From the NCBI GenBank assembly GCA_021823905.1, contig JAKALX010000064.1, positions 1 through 12,507 of the forward strand: 12,507 nt of DNA, given 5' to 3'. Origin of the DNA: Chloroflexota bacterium. Its GTDB lineage: Bacteria; Chloroflexota; Dehalococcoidia; Tepidiformales; Tepidiformaceae. Shown piece after piece: positions 1 to 6,485 of this stretch (position 1 is its first letter; each line of letters starts with the position of its first letter). Under the pieces are notes generated by a model that saw nothing but the letters and a program-made list of their open reading frames with translations, had not been told where the DNA came from and ran no database searches. The translations under genes and the position numbers were made by a program.

Positions 1-1
1 C

Positions 2-298
2 GCCGTCCGCGCGGCGGCGCGTGGCCTGGTCGTCGTCGACCCGGCGGTTGCCGCGGCAGTTCACGCACCAGCCGAGCGAGACGCCGGGAGTGCTGCCGGC
101 GTTTCGCTCACCGCCCGCGAGCGCGCGGTTCTCGGCCTCGTTGCGATCGGGCTGCCGAACAAGGGCATCGCCCGTGAGCTTGGCATCAGCGAGCACACCG
201 TGAAGTTCCACGTCGGCGCGATCCTCGGCAAGCTTGGAGCCGCCAGCCGCGCCGAAGCGGTCGCGTTGGCGGCGAGGAGCGGACTGATCAGCCTGTAG
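2..298 (+). CDS. DNA-binding response regulator, LuxR/NarL type, C-terminal part (5' end outside window)
   Basis: Open from the window edge in frame 2 to a TAG at 296-298, giving 98 visible residues. The first part reads AVRAAARGLVVVDPAVAAAV, the 'A..A..G..v.dp.v' stretch that usually ends the receiver domain and linker of NarL/FixJ response regulators. From about visible residue 36 comes a GerE/LuxR helix-turn-helix: LTARERAVLGLVAIGLPNKG, then IARELGISEHTVKFHVGAIL, then GKLGAASRAEAVALA. The protein would bind DNA as a dimer after phosphorylation by a sensor kinase; the kinase and receiver phospho-Asp are not visible. It is convergent with the peptidase gene, with 22 nt between the stop codons. 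Family assignment is firm; the target genes are unknown. Confidence 0.88.
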   Translation, partial: AVRAAARGLVVVDPAVAAAVHAPAERDAGSAAGVSLTARERAVLGLVAIGLPNKGIARELGISEHTVKFHVGAILGKLGAASRAEAVALAARSGLISL

Positions 299-320
299 GT
301 GGTTCGAAGCCAGGCGCCGG

Positions 321-1601
321 TTATTCGACGGGCCCGAAGTCCAGGTAGTCCTGCGGGTTGACGGCGGCGCCGTTCTTGCGGATCTCGAAGTGCAGGTGCT
401 CTCCGGTCGTGAAGCCGGTGACACCCGAGACGCCGAGCGAATCACCCGCGCTCACACGCTGGCCGGGGCTCACCGAAATGGCGTCCATGTGCGCGTAGAG
501 CGTGCTCCAGCCACCGCCACAATCGACGATGACGTGGTAGCCGTAGGAGTACGTGAGGTACTCGGTGGTCGTCACAACGCCGTTGCAGGCCGCGAAGATC
601 GTCGAATGGTGCAGGCCGTAGAGGTCGAGATCGATGCCCGTGTGGAAGCGGTTCATGGCGACGTCGACGCCGAACGGGTCGCTCACCCCATGCCAGGTGG
701 CCAGCGGGTAATGGAAAATGCCGTTGGCGCCCGCGGCTGGCGAGCCTCCCCGACCGCTGACGGGGCCGCCCGACGTGCGTGCCGGTGGCGGCGCGGGCGG
801 CGGCGGTGGCGGCTTCAGGGTCGCACCGATGAGGAGGAGGAAATCGCCGGGCTTGAGGCCCGCGCCGTCCGAGATCGCGTTCGCCTTGTAGGAGACCACG
901 GTGTCGGCCGTGATGTTGTCGTACTGCCCGACAATCGAAGCGACCGTGTCGCCGGTCTTGATCTTGTAGAGGATGCCATCCTTGCGGGGCACGACAAGCT
1001 GCTGGCCGCGCTGGATCAGGTCTTTGTCGCGCACTTCCGGGTTGTTCATGAGGAGCGTCTGAAGCTTGATCGCGAACTTCCCGGCGATGGTGCTCGCCGA
1101 GTCACCCGGCTGCGCTTCGTAGAGCAGGAATGGCTGGCGCGGGTCCACGATGTCGGCCAGCGGCTTCACGTTGGCGCCCTGCTCGCCCGAGCTGGCGGCG
1201 GCGGCCGTCACGCCGGCTGAGAACGAGGCCGTGGGTGAAACGCCACCGGCGGCGCGAATGCTTGAGACGTCGGCCCGGGCGACGAGATCGGCGACGGAGG
1301 CCTGAGTCTGATTGGTGGAAGCCGGACGGAAGTAGGCAAGCGTGTGCGACTGGGTGCTGCCAGTAAGGCCGGAAAGCGAGAAGTCGGGGACGGTGAGCGA
1401 GGCGGAAGCGCGGGACGTATTGGGGAAGCGGGCGGCGAAGGCTACTGCAAACCCTGCCAGTAGCATGACCACCAGATGGACGAGCATCCGGCCGTGGCGC
1501 CTGCCGTGCGCGTGGGATCGTGTGCGCTGTCCCAGAGTCCCCATAGATGTTCCGGTCAGGGTTGCGCGAAGCGCCTTTGATGGCCTTCGCGGGCTGAGCA
1601 C
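321..1601 (-). CDS. Membrane-anchored LysM / M23 peptidoglycan metallo-endopeptidase
   Basis: 426 residues. A basic N-terminus (1-38) is followed by one membrane segment at about 40-58, so the rest should lie outside the membrane. Two LysM-like repeats follow (about 158-208 with QPGDSASTIAGKFAI, and 210-260 with KTGDTVASIVGQYD), then a Pro-rich linker (263-273) and a C-terminal M23/LytM domain (295-420). All M23 motifs are intact: H320xxxD324 (FHTGIDLD), H371 (LYAHMD) and H402/H404 (EHLHFEI). By LytM analogy H320, D324 and H404 bind zinc and H371/H402 are catalytic. It probably cleaves peptide cross-links of the cell wall. The start is GTG with AAGG 8-11 nt upstream; an ATG at residue 20 is an alternative that keeps the membrane segment. 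It lies 83 nt downstream of rho on the same strand. Confidence 0.9.
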   Translation of the reverse strand: MLSPRRPSKALRATLTGTSMGTLGQRTRSHAHGRRHGRMLVHLVVMLLAGFAVAFAARFPNTSRASASLTVPDFSLSGLTGSTQSHTLAYFRPASTNQTQASVADLVARADVSSIRAAGGVSPTASFSAGVTAAAASSGEQGANVKPLADIVDPRQPFLLYEAQPGDSASTIAGKFAIKLQTLLMNNPEVRDKDLIQRGQQLVVPRKDGILYKIKTGDTVASIVGQYDNITADTVVSYKANAISDGAGLKPGDFLLLIGATLKPPPPPPAPPPARTSGGPVSGRGGSPAAGANGIFHYPLATWHGVSDPFGVDVAMNRFHTGIDLDLYGLHHSTIFAACNGVVTTTEYLTYSYGYHVIVDCGGGWSTLYAHMDAISVSPGQRVSAGDSLGVSGVTGFTTGEHLHFEIRKNGAAVNPQDYLDFGPVE

Positions 1602-1684
1602 CGCCTAACCTTGCTCGTCGCCTCCTTCGCAGGCTATCCCGGGTCCACTCGATATCCGGGACGGGGATCGCCTAAGCGCGAACC

Positions 1685-3061
1685 CTAAAGGTCCGTCTTC
1701 AGGCTCGCCAGGAACTCCTCGTTCGTGCGAGTCCTCGCGATTCGCTCGAGCAGCCGTTCGGTCGCTTCGAGCTGGTTCGGCGAGTTCTGCGAAATCATAG
1801 CCGTCATTCGCCGAACGAGCCACACGCCCTTGAGGGTTTTCTCATCGAGGAGCAACTCTTCCCGGCGCGTGCTGCTTCCCTGCACGTCCAGCGCCGGGTA
1901 GAACCGCCGCTCGGCGAGCTTCCGATCCAGCCGCAGCTCGAGGTTGCCGGTTCCCTTGAACTCCTCGAAGACGACTTCGTCCATGCGGCTGCCGGTATCG
2001 ACGAGGCAGGTCGCGAGCACCGTCAGTGATCCGCCCTCCTCGCACTTGCGCGCCGCGCCGAACAGCCGCTTCGGCGGGTAGAGGGCGATCGGGTCGACGC
2101 CGCCCGAGAGTGTCCGCCCGCTGGGGGGCAACGCGAGGTTATAGGCGCGTGTCAGCCGTGTAATCGAATCGAGCAGGATGACGACGTCCTTGCCGCCCTC
2201 GACCAGGCGTTTCGCTCGCTCCAGGGCCATCTCCGCGACGCGGGTGTGATCTTCCACCGGCTCGTCGAAGGTGGAGCTGACGACCTCGCCGCGCACGCTC
2301 CGCTGCATGTCGGTCACTTCCTCTGGCCGCTCGCCGATGAGGAGGACGATGAGGTGCACGTCCGGATAGTTGCTGGCGATGCCGTTGGCGATGTTTTTCA
2401 AGAGCATCGTCTTGCCGGCTTTCGGCGGCGAAACGATGAGCCCGCGCTGACCGCGTCCAATGGGAGCGATCAGGTCGATCACGCGCGAGGTCAGATTGTC
2501 CGAGGTTGTTTCCAGTTTCAGCTGCTGGTTCGGGAAAATCGCTGTCAGGTTCTCGAAATACGGCCGCCGCTTCGCGGTCTCCGGGTCCATGCCGTTGACC
2601 GCTTCGACCTTGAGCAGCCCCCAGTACTTCTCGTTGTCCTTCGGGTGGCGCACCTGGCCGGTCACGTAGTCGCCGGGGCGAAGCGCGAAGCGCCGAAGCT
2701 GCGACTGCGAAACATAGATGTCGTGTGGTCCGGGCAGCATCGACTCGCCGCGCAAGAAGCCGTAGTTCCCGTCGTCGCTGACTTCCAGGAAGCCGCCCGA
2801 GAAGACGTTTCCACGCGCCTCGGCCTGCATCTGGAGCAGACGGAAGATCAGGTCGGGCTTGCGCAACGTGCTCGCGTTCTCGACGCCCATCTCGTGTGCG
2901 ATCGCCATCAACTGTTCGCGCGTGCTGGCGTTCAGTTCGGCGATGTTGAGCGCCGTCATGGCCTGCTGCCGGCGGCGGCGTCCGCCGTCGCGCTGCTGCA
3001 GTTCATCGTCGTTGAGGGGTTCGGGGTTTTCGTTTGTTTCTTCGAGTTCAGTTGTTTGCAA
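1685..3061 (-). CDS. rho: Transcription termination factor Rho
   Basis: 458 residues, somewhat longer than E. coli Rho (419) because of an acidic then basic N-terminal tail. The Rho_N helical domain (about 36-80, ALNIAELNASTREQLMAIAH) and the cold-shock-like RNA-binding domain (about 86-155, GFLRGESMLPGPHDIYVS) are present. The hexameric RecA-type ATPase core has Walker A SPPKAGKTML (211-220), Walker B VVILLDS (293-299, Asp298) and the Q/R-loop GRTLSGGVDP (315-324). It also has the arginine-rich LDRKLAERRFYPALD (378-392) that holds the Arg finger. Rho loads on nascent RNA and releases it from RNA polymerase. The annotated start is TTG, with an in-frame TGA three codons upstream. An internal ATG at residue 35 (2959) gives a more standard N-terminus, and neither has a strong Shine-Dalgarno. 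Function is certain; the start is not. Confidence 0.96.
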   Translation of the reverse strand: MQTTELEETNENPEPLNDDELQQRDGGRRRRQQAMTALNIAELNASTREQLMAIAHEMGVENASTLRKPDLIFRLLQMQAEARGNVFSGGFLEVSDDGNYGFLRGESMLPGPHDIYVSQSQLRRFALRPGDYVTGQVRHPKDNEKYWGLLKVEAVNGMDPETAKRRPYFENLTAIFPNQQLKLETTSDNLTSRVIDLIAPIGRGQRGLIVSPPKAGKTMLLKNIANGIASNYPDVHLIVLLIGERPEEVTDMQRSVRGEVVSSTFDEPVEDHTRVAEMALERAKRLVEGGKDVVILLDSITRLTRAYNLALPPSGRTLSGGVDPIALYPPKRLFGAARKCEEGGSLTVLATCLVDTGSRMDEVVFEEFKGTGNLELRLDRKLAERRFYPALDVQGSSTRREELLLDEKTLKGVWLVRRMTAMISQNSPNQLEATERLLERIARTRTNEEFLASLKTDL

Positions 3062-3288
3062 GATGCATCACATTGGCAGCCTGAGGAGAGGGGTGGCTGC
3101 GCTTCCGGGAAATAGAGAGGGATGGTGTTCGAGGCGTTTGGACGGCTCTATCCACTGCGCTGCGGCACGCCTTCGGCGGCGGCCTTCTTCATCAGCAACG
3201 CCAGCATACGATCCATCCCTCCACCAGCGCAACTCCAGGGCGCAACCCCGCACAACCGCCGGGAGATTCCCTCCGGGCCGTTTTCACT

Positions 3289-3317
3289 TTGCGCCTTCCC
3301 CTCGGCCGCTCTACCAT
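3289..3317 (+). promoter_or_regulatory. Possible sigma-70-type promoter for rpsT
   Basis: TTGCGC (3289-3294) and TACCAT (3312-3317) are separated by 17 nt, and transcription would start about 30 nt before the S20 start codon. Matches are 4 of 6 in each box at most, so this is weak evidence. The rest of the rho-rpsT divergent spacer (3062-3288) shows no gene or clear site. Confidence 0.3.
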
Positions 3318-3356
3318 TCAGGTTCACGCTTATTCAAACCACAGGACCGTAACCTC

Positions 3357-3629
3357 ATGGCGAACAACAAATCCGCCCTCAAGCGGTGGCATCAGTCTCT
3401 CAAGCGGCGCGACCGCAACCGCTCCACTCGCAGCGCGATGCGCAGCCAGATCCGCGCCGTGCGCGAGGCCGCCTCCGTTGGCGACGACGACGCGATGAAG
3501 ACCGCGCTCACCGCTGCTTTCTCGTCCCTCGACCGGGCGGCCAAGAAGGGCGCCATCCACACCGGCAAGGCCGACCGGGCCAAACGCCGTCTCGCCCACC
3601 TCGTGGCGAGGAGCGAAACCGCGTCCTGA
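3357..3629 (+). CDS. rpsT: 30S ribosomal protein S20 (bS20)
   Basis: 90 residues, the usual size of S20. The N-terminus MANNKSALKRWHQSLKRRDR and the end of the alignment (IHTGKADRAKRRLAHLVA) are the family hallmarks: a very basic three-helix bundle that binds the 5' domain of 16S rRNA during assembly of the small subunit. The ATG is preceded by AGGA (3343-3346), 10 nt upstream. It is a single-gene transcription unit, divergent from rho and closed by a strong terminator 22 nt after the stop. A longer open frame begins far upstream (2859), but that part is the antisense of rho and is not conserved S20. Confidence 0.96.
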   Translation: MANNKSALKRWHQSLKRRDRNRSTRSAMRSQIRAVREAASVGDDDAMKTALTAAFSSLDRAAKKGAIHTGKADRAKRRLAHLVARSETAS

Positions 3630-3651
3630 GCCCCCTGGTTCAAGCGAACAC

Positions 3652-3681
3652 AAAAGCGTCTGCCGCGCGGCAGACGCTTTT
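3652..3681 (+). terminator. Intrinsic terminator of rpsT (perfect 30-nt palindrome)
   Basis: AAAAGCGTCTGCCGC is followed at once by its exact reverse complement, giving a 13-bp stem with GCGC at the tip. Weaker outer pairing (GCGAAC with GTTTGC) extends it, and a T-rich tail (TTTTCGTTT) follows. The A/T runs on both sides mean it could stop transcription from either strand. Confidence 0.9.
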
Positions 3682-3863
3682 CGTTTGCGCCGAGCGCCGG
3701 CTATACCCCCGCGCTGCTCCTGATCGCGCGAAGCCCGTAAGAACTCCATCTGGCATGGGTCGCATCCGCGGGAAAGTCATTCGCAACACGTTCGACCGAG
3801 GCGGGCACAGCTGACCCGGCGCCAGCGAGATCGCGCTGCCGCTGATCAAGTTCAAACACCTCC

Positions 3864-3922
3864 GAGACAGTCGGGCAACTGCATAAGCAGTTGCCCGACC
3901 CAGGTGCAGACACGGCTGTCTC
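3864..3922. repeat. Nested inverted repeat: 13-bp perfect hairpin within a 7-bp outer stem
   Basis: GTCGGGCAACTGC (3870-3882), loop ATAA, then the exact complement GCAGTTGCCCGAC (3887-3899). Around it GAGACAG (3864-3870) pairs with CTGTCTC (3916-3922), sharing one base with the inner stem. There is no T-run after it on either strand, so it does not look like an ordinary terminator. It may mark or lie just outside the left end of the insertion element. Confidence 0.75.
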
Positions 3923-3952
3923 AAATGGGAGGGAGGCTCTGGAGAAGGCGCC

Positions 3953-3974
3953 GGGGGTGGGGTTTGGGGAGGGG
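3953..3974 (+). promoter_or_regulatory. G-quadruplex motif upstream of transposase
   Basis: Four runs of at least four G with loops of 1, 3 and 1 nt (GGGGG-T-GGGG-TTT-GGGG-A-GGGG). This is the textbook intramolecular G4 pattern and short loops favour stability. It lies on the coding strand about 105 nt before the transposase start, so it could form in the displaced DNA strand or in the leader RNA. Any function is inference. Confidence 0.6.
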
Positions 3975-4066
3975 CCGGGTAGGATTGCGATATCCCGTCA
4001 CGATCCGCCCAGGAGGCCCTCCCTGTCTCATTCTAGCAAGCTCACCAGCTCCCAGCCGCCGGCCGT

Positions 4067-4073
4067 TGAGGAG
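4067..4073 (+). promoter_or_regulatory. Ribosome binding site deciding the transposase start
   Basis: TGAGGAG, six nt before the ATG at 4080. It supports this start over the longer open frame that begins at 3891 and runs through the G-quadruplex and repeat region. Confidence 0.75.
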
Positions 4074-4079
4074 TGTCCG

Positions 4080-5096
4080 ATGCAGAATCTGACGCTGCCC
4101 AGCCGGAACCAGCGCAAACTCAGCCGCCTCCACCTCGGGGACCTCTCGGCAGAGGCCAAGAAGCGGCTCAAGTGCATCGACTGGCATCGCGCCCATGGCG
4201 AGAACGTCAGTCTCACGAGCCGCCACTTCGGCATCAGCCGCCAGACGTTCTATCGCTGGTGGCAACGCTACGACCCGCACGACCTGCGGACCCTCGAGGA
4301 CCGCCCCTGCCGGCCGCGGCACTGCCGGAAGGTGAGCTGGACTCCAGCCGAGGTGCTCGCCGTCCGCAAGGTGCGCGAGCGCTACCCGTTCTGGGGCAAG
4401 CTGAAGCTCGTCGTCCTCCTGGCGCGCGAGGGCCTGTCGCTCTCGGCCTCACGCGTCGGACGCATCCTCAGCTACCTCAAGCGCACCCGCCAGCTCGTCG
4501 AGCCGCTGCGGCGCACCTCCGCCAGGCGGCGCCAGTGGAAGCGCCAGTACGCGACCCGCAAGCCCAGGGAGTACCAGGCCACGGCGCCCGGCGACATCGT
4601 CCAGATCGACACGATGGATGTCCGGCCCGAGCCGGGCGTCGTCCTCAAGCAGTTCACCACCGTCGACGTCGTCAGCCGCTGGTCCGTTCCCACCATCGCC
4701 AGCAACGCCACCGCCACGCTGGCAACCCGTGCCCTCGCAGACCTCATCGCCCGCTCGCCCTTCCCCATCAGGGCGATCCAGGTCGACGGCGGCTCCGAGT
4801 TTATGGCCGAGTTCGAGGATGCCTGCCAAAAGAACGCCATCCTCCTCTTCGCCCTCCCTCCCCGCAGTCCCAAGCTCAACGGTCGCGTCGAGCGCGCCAA
4901 CCGCACCTACCGCGAGGAGTTCTACAACTGCTCCACCGCCACCCCCACCGTCGCCGGCTTCAAGGCCGACCTGCTCGCCTGGGAGCACACCTACAACCAC
5001 GTCCGCCCTCACCAGGCCCTCGGCTACCTCACCCCCGCTCAGTTCCTCTCCCGCTGGACCAAACAACACCTGGAGGATCTGTCACGCACCTACTGA
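4080..5096 (+). CDS. DDE transposase / integrase-core protein, IS481/IS3-like
   Basis: 338 residues from an ATG with a good Shine-Dalgarno. The N-terminal helix-turn-helix is at about 43-64 (VSLTSRHFGISRQTFYRWWQ), followed by a second helical DNA-binding region (about 80-130, YPFWGKLKLVVLLAREGLSL). The integrase core (rve) runs from about 168 to the end. The acidic triad is visible: D177 in VQIDTMD, D236 in QVDGGSEF and E271 in LNGRVERANRTYREEF, with 34 residues between the last two. The terminal YNHVRPHQALGYLTPAQFL is typical of the IS3/IS481 group. It is one intact frame, without the frameshifted OrfA/OrfB of classical IS3, which favours IS481. It would cut and join the element's DNA ends. 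Catalytic residues and length look complete, so it may still be active. Confidence 0.92.
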   Translation: MQNLTLPSRNQRKLSRLHLGDLSAEAKKRLKCIDWHRAHGENVSLTSRHFGISRQTFYRWWQRYDPHDLRTLEDRPCRPRHCRKVSWTPAEVLAVRKVRERYPFWGKLKLVVLLAREGLSLSASRVGRILSYLKRTRQLVEPLRRTSARRRQWKRQYATRKPREYQATAPGDIVQIDTMDVRPEPGVVLKQFTTVDVVSRWSVPTIASNATATLATRALADLIARSPFPIRAIQVDGGSEFMAEFEDACQKNAILLFALPPRSPKLNGRVERANRTYREEFYNCSTATPTVAGFKADLLAWEHTYNHVRPHQALGYLTPAQFLSRWTKQHLEDLSRTY

Positions 5097-5108
5097 ACCA
5101 GTACACCG

Positions 5109-5140
5109 AATCGACAATCGGCAATCGACAATCGACAATT
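5109..5140 (+). repeat. Heptamer tandem array upstream of fmdB (AATCGAC/AATCGGC, about 4.6 copies)
   Basis: Units AATCGAC, AATCGGC, AATCGAC, AATCGAC and a partial AATT end 5 nt before the fmdB ATG. GGCAAT (5120-5125) and ATTGCC (5138-5143) can form a 6-bp hairpin directly before the start codon. The orientation is opposite to the array after fmdB. Confidence 0.9.
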
Positions 5141-5145
5141 GCCTC

Positions 5146-5551
<406 letters not shown>

Positions 5552-5552
5552 A

Positions 5553-5726
5553 GTGTCGTGCTCTTGACGTGGCAACGGTCCACTGTCCGTAGCGGGCGGA
5601 AGAATGAAGGCGGCAGGTGACGAGGTTCGACGGAACACTGAGCGTGAAGCCCCGCGATACGAGGTTCTTCACGCGGCGTTTCTGGGTCACAGCGTAGCAA
5701 GGACTCCGCTAGGAGCGACGAGCCCG
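5553..5726. other. Intergenic stretch between two heptamer arrays, with a hairpin
   Basis: No gene. GCGTGAAG (5642-5649) and CTTCACGC (5667-5674) form an exact 8-bp stem around a 17-nt loop. A smaller imperfect stem may form at about 5690-5710 (AGCGTAG with CTCCGCT). It could be a degenerate repeat element or a leader RNA of the translin gene. No known riboswitch or T-box signature (such as AGGGTGG..CCGCG) is present. Confidence 0.5.
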
Positions 5727-5757
5727 AATCGACAATCGATAATCGGCAATCGACAAT
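5727..5757 (+). repeat. Heptamer array upstream of the translin-family gene (about 4.4 copies)
   Basis: AATCGAC, AATCGAT, AATCGGC, AATCGAC and partial AATT run to within a few nt of the GTG start at 5764. Orientation and unit are the same as in the array before fmdB. Confidence 0.88.
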
Positions 5758-5763
5758 TCCCCC

Positions 5764-6387
5764 GTGCCTGACACTTCGCCGCTCGACACCATCATCCCGC
5801 ACATCCTGGCGAACTTCGCCGAAAAGAGCGAGGCACGCGAACGCGCCCTCGCCGCCAGCCGGACGCTGATCCGGCAGAGCGCGAACGCGATCCGCGCCGT
5901 CCATCGCGGCGAGTTCGAGCAGGCGGGAGCCATGCTCGACGAAGCGCGTGCGCTTCGCGACCGGGCCGTCGAGACGCTGGCCGGCCACGGCGACGTCTAC
6001 TACGCGGGCTTCCTCCACGACGCCCAGAAGGAGTACGCGGAAGCGCGGACGACACTGGCGCTCCTGTCCGGCGCAACCATCCCGTCGCCGGAGGAACTTG
6101 GCGTCGAATACCCCGCCTACCTCAACGGCATCGCCGAAGCGGTGGGTGAGCTACGCCGCTGGATCCTCGATCGCCTCCGGGCAGGCGAGTTCGGCGGCTG
6201 CGAGGGCATCCTGGACGCGATGGACGACATCTACTCGGTGCTCGTCACCGTCGATTTTCCGGACGCCATGACCGGTGGGCTGCGTCGGACAACGGACCAG
6301 ACGCGCGGGATCCTCGAGAAGACGCGGGGCGATCTGACGATGGCGATTGTCCAGCGCGAAGCCGCCGGGCGATTTGGCGGCGCGTGA
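5764..6387 (+). CDS. Translin/TRAX family protein (nucleic-acid binding, possible RNase)
   Basis: 207 residues, almost all predicted helical, as in translin. The family fingerprint is clear in three places. They are KSEARERALAASRTLIRQSA (21-40), DAQKEYAEARTTLALLSG (86-103), and the C-terminal stretch VDFPDAMTGGLRRTTDQTR (163-181) followed by ILEKTRGDLTMAI. Eukaryotic translin and TRAX form the C3PO complex that binds and cleaves short RNAs. The TRAX active site uses Glu residues of an E-x-x-E and a downstream Asp. Here E90/E93 (KEYAEA) and D154/D155 (MDDIYSVL) occupy the corresponding places, so RNase activity is possible by inference. The GTG is the only start near the frame's beginning and lacks a Shine-Dalgarno. 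Such homologues are common in archaea and rarer in bacteria. The zinc-ribbon protein lies upstream and the VWA gene downstream. Confidence 0.85.
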   Translation: MPDTSPLDTIIPHILANFAEKSEARERALAASRTLIRQSANAIRAVHRGEFEQAGAMLDEARALRDRAVETLAGHGDVYYAGFLHDAQKEYAEARTTLALLSGATIPSPEELGVEYPAYLNGIAEAVGELRRWILDRLRAGEFGGCEGILDAMDDIYSVLVTVDFPDAMTGGLRRTTDQTRGILEKTRGDLTMAIVQREAAGRFGGA

Positions 6388-6418
6388 TGCCGGGCGCCGG
6401 CCGGCCTTCGTCCCTCGA

Positions 6419-6447
6419 CTGACAAGCCCGGCCAATTCCGCTACGGT
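6419..6447 (+). promoter_or_regulatory. Possible sigma-70-type promoter for the VWA gene
   Basis: CTGACA (6419-6424), a 17-nt spacer and TACGGT (6442-6447) lie 38 nt before the start codon, in the 98-nt gap after the translin gene. The -35 box matches 5 of 6; the -10 box is weak. Confidence 0.35.
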
Positions 6448-6473
6448 ACCCGCAGGGGCCGCCGGGCTCTGCT

Positions 6474-6480
6474 GGAGGGG
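6474..6480 (+). promoter_or_regulatory. Strong Shine-Dalgarno of the VWA gene
   Basis: GGAGGGG ends 5 nt before the ATG at 6486. It contrasts with fmdB and the translin gene just upstream, where repeats occupy this position. Confidence 0.8.
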
Positions 6481-6485
6481 AAAGC

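Larger units (their letters stand above)
3682..4079. other. Non-coding spacer between the rpsT terminator and the transposase
   Basis: About 400 nt with no supportable gene. Short open frames lack family features and start signals. It contains a strong hairpin (3870-3899) inside a 7-bp inverted repeat, a G-quadruplex motif (3953-3974) and two direct copies of CTGTCTCA (3916-3923 and 4023-4030). The right part probably belongs to the insertion element. 3682-3860 shows nothing I recognise. Confidence 0.7.
3902..5096 (+). mobile_element. Insertion sequence of IS481/IS3 type (ends approximate)
   Basis: A single DDE transposase gene sits between the rpsT terminator and fmdB. Terminal inverted repeats are not clear. 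AGGTGC..GACA near 3902-3912 has a weak counterpart on the other strand, in the last codons of the transposase (about 5082-5092). The left end could instead start at TGTCTCA (3917). No target-site duplication was found. The right end abuts a heptamer repeat array, so it may have been eroded. Treat both coordinates as estimates. Confidence 0.45.

Noticed and set aside
390..1220. 276-codon open frame on + opposite the M23 peptidase
   Set aside because: A shadow of the peptidase; no domain, composition typical of antisense GC-rich frames.
3841..3900. tRNA-like fragment (GTTCAAAC near 3850)
   Set aside because: No acceptor stem, anticodon arm or CCA context; the T-loop match alone is chance.
3891..4079. 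N-terminal extension of the transposase frame
   Set aside because: It covers the hairpin and G-quadruplex and matches no family sequence; the TGAGGAG before 4080 fixes the shorter start.
5553..5763. T-box or known riboswitch before the translin gene
   Set aside because: No T-box sequence, specifier loop or known aptamer core was visible.
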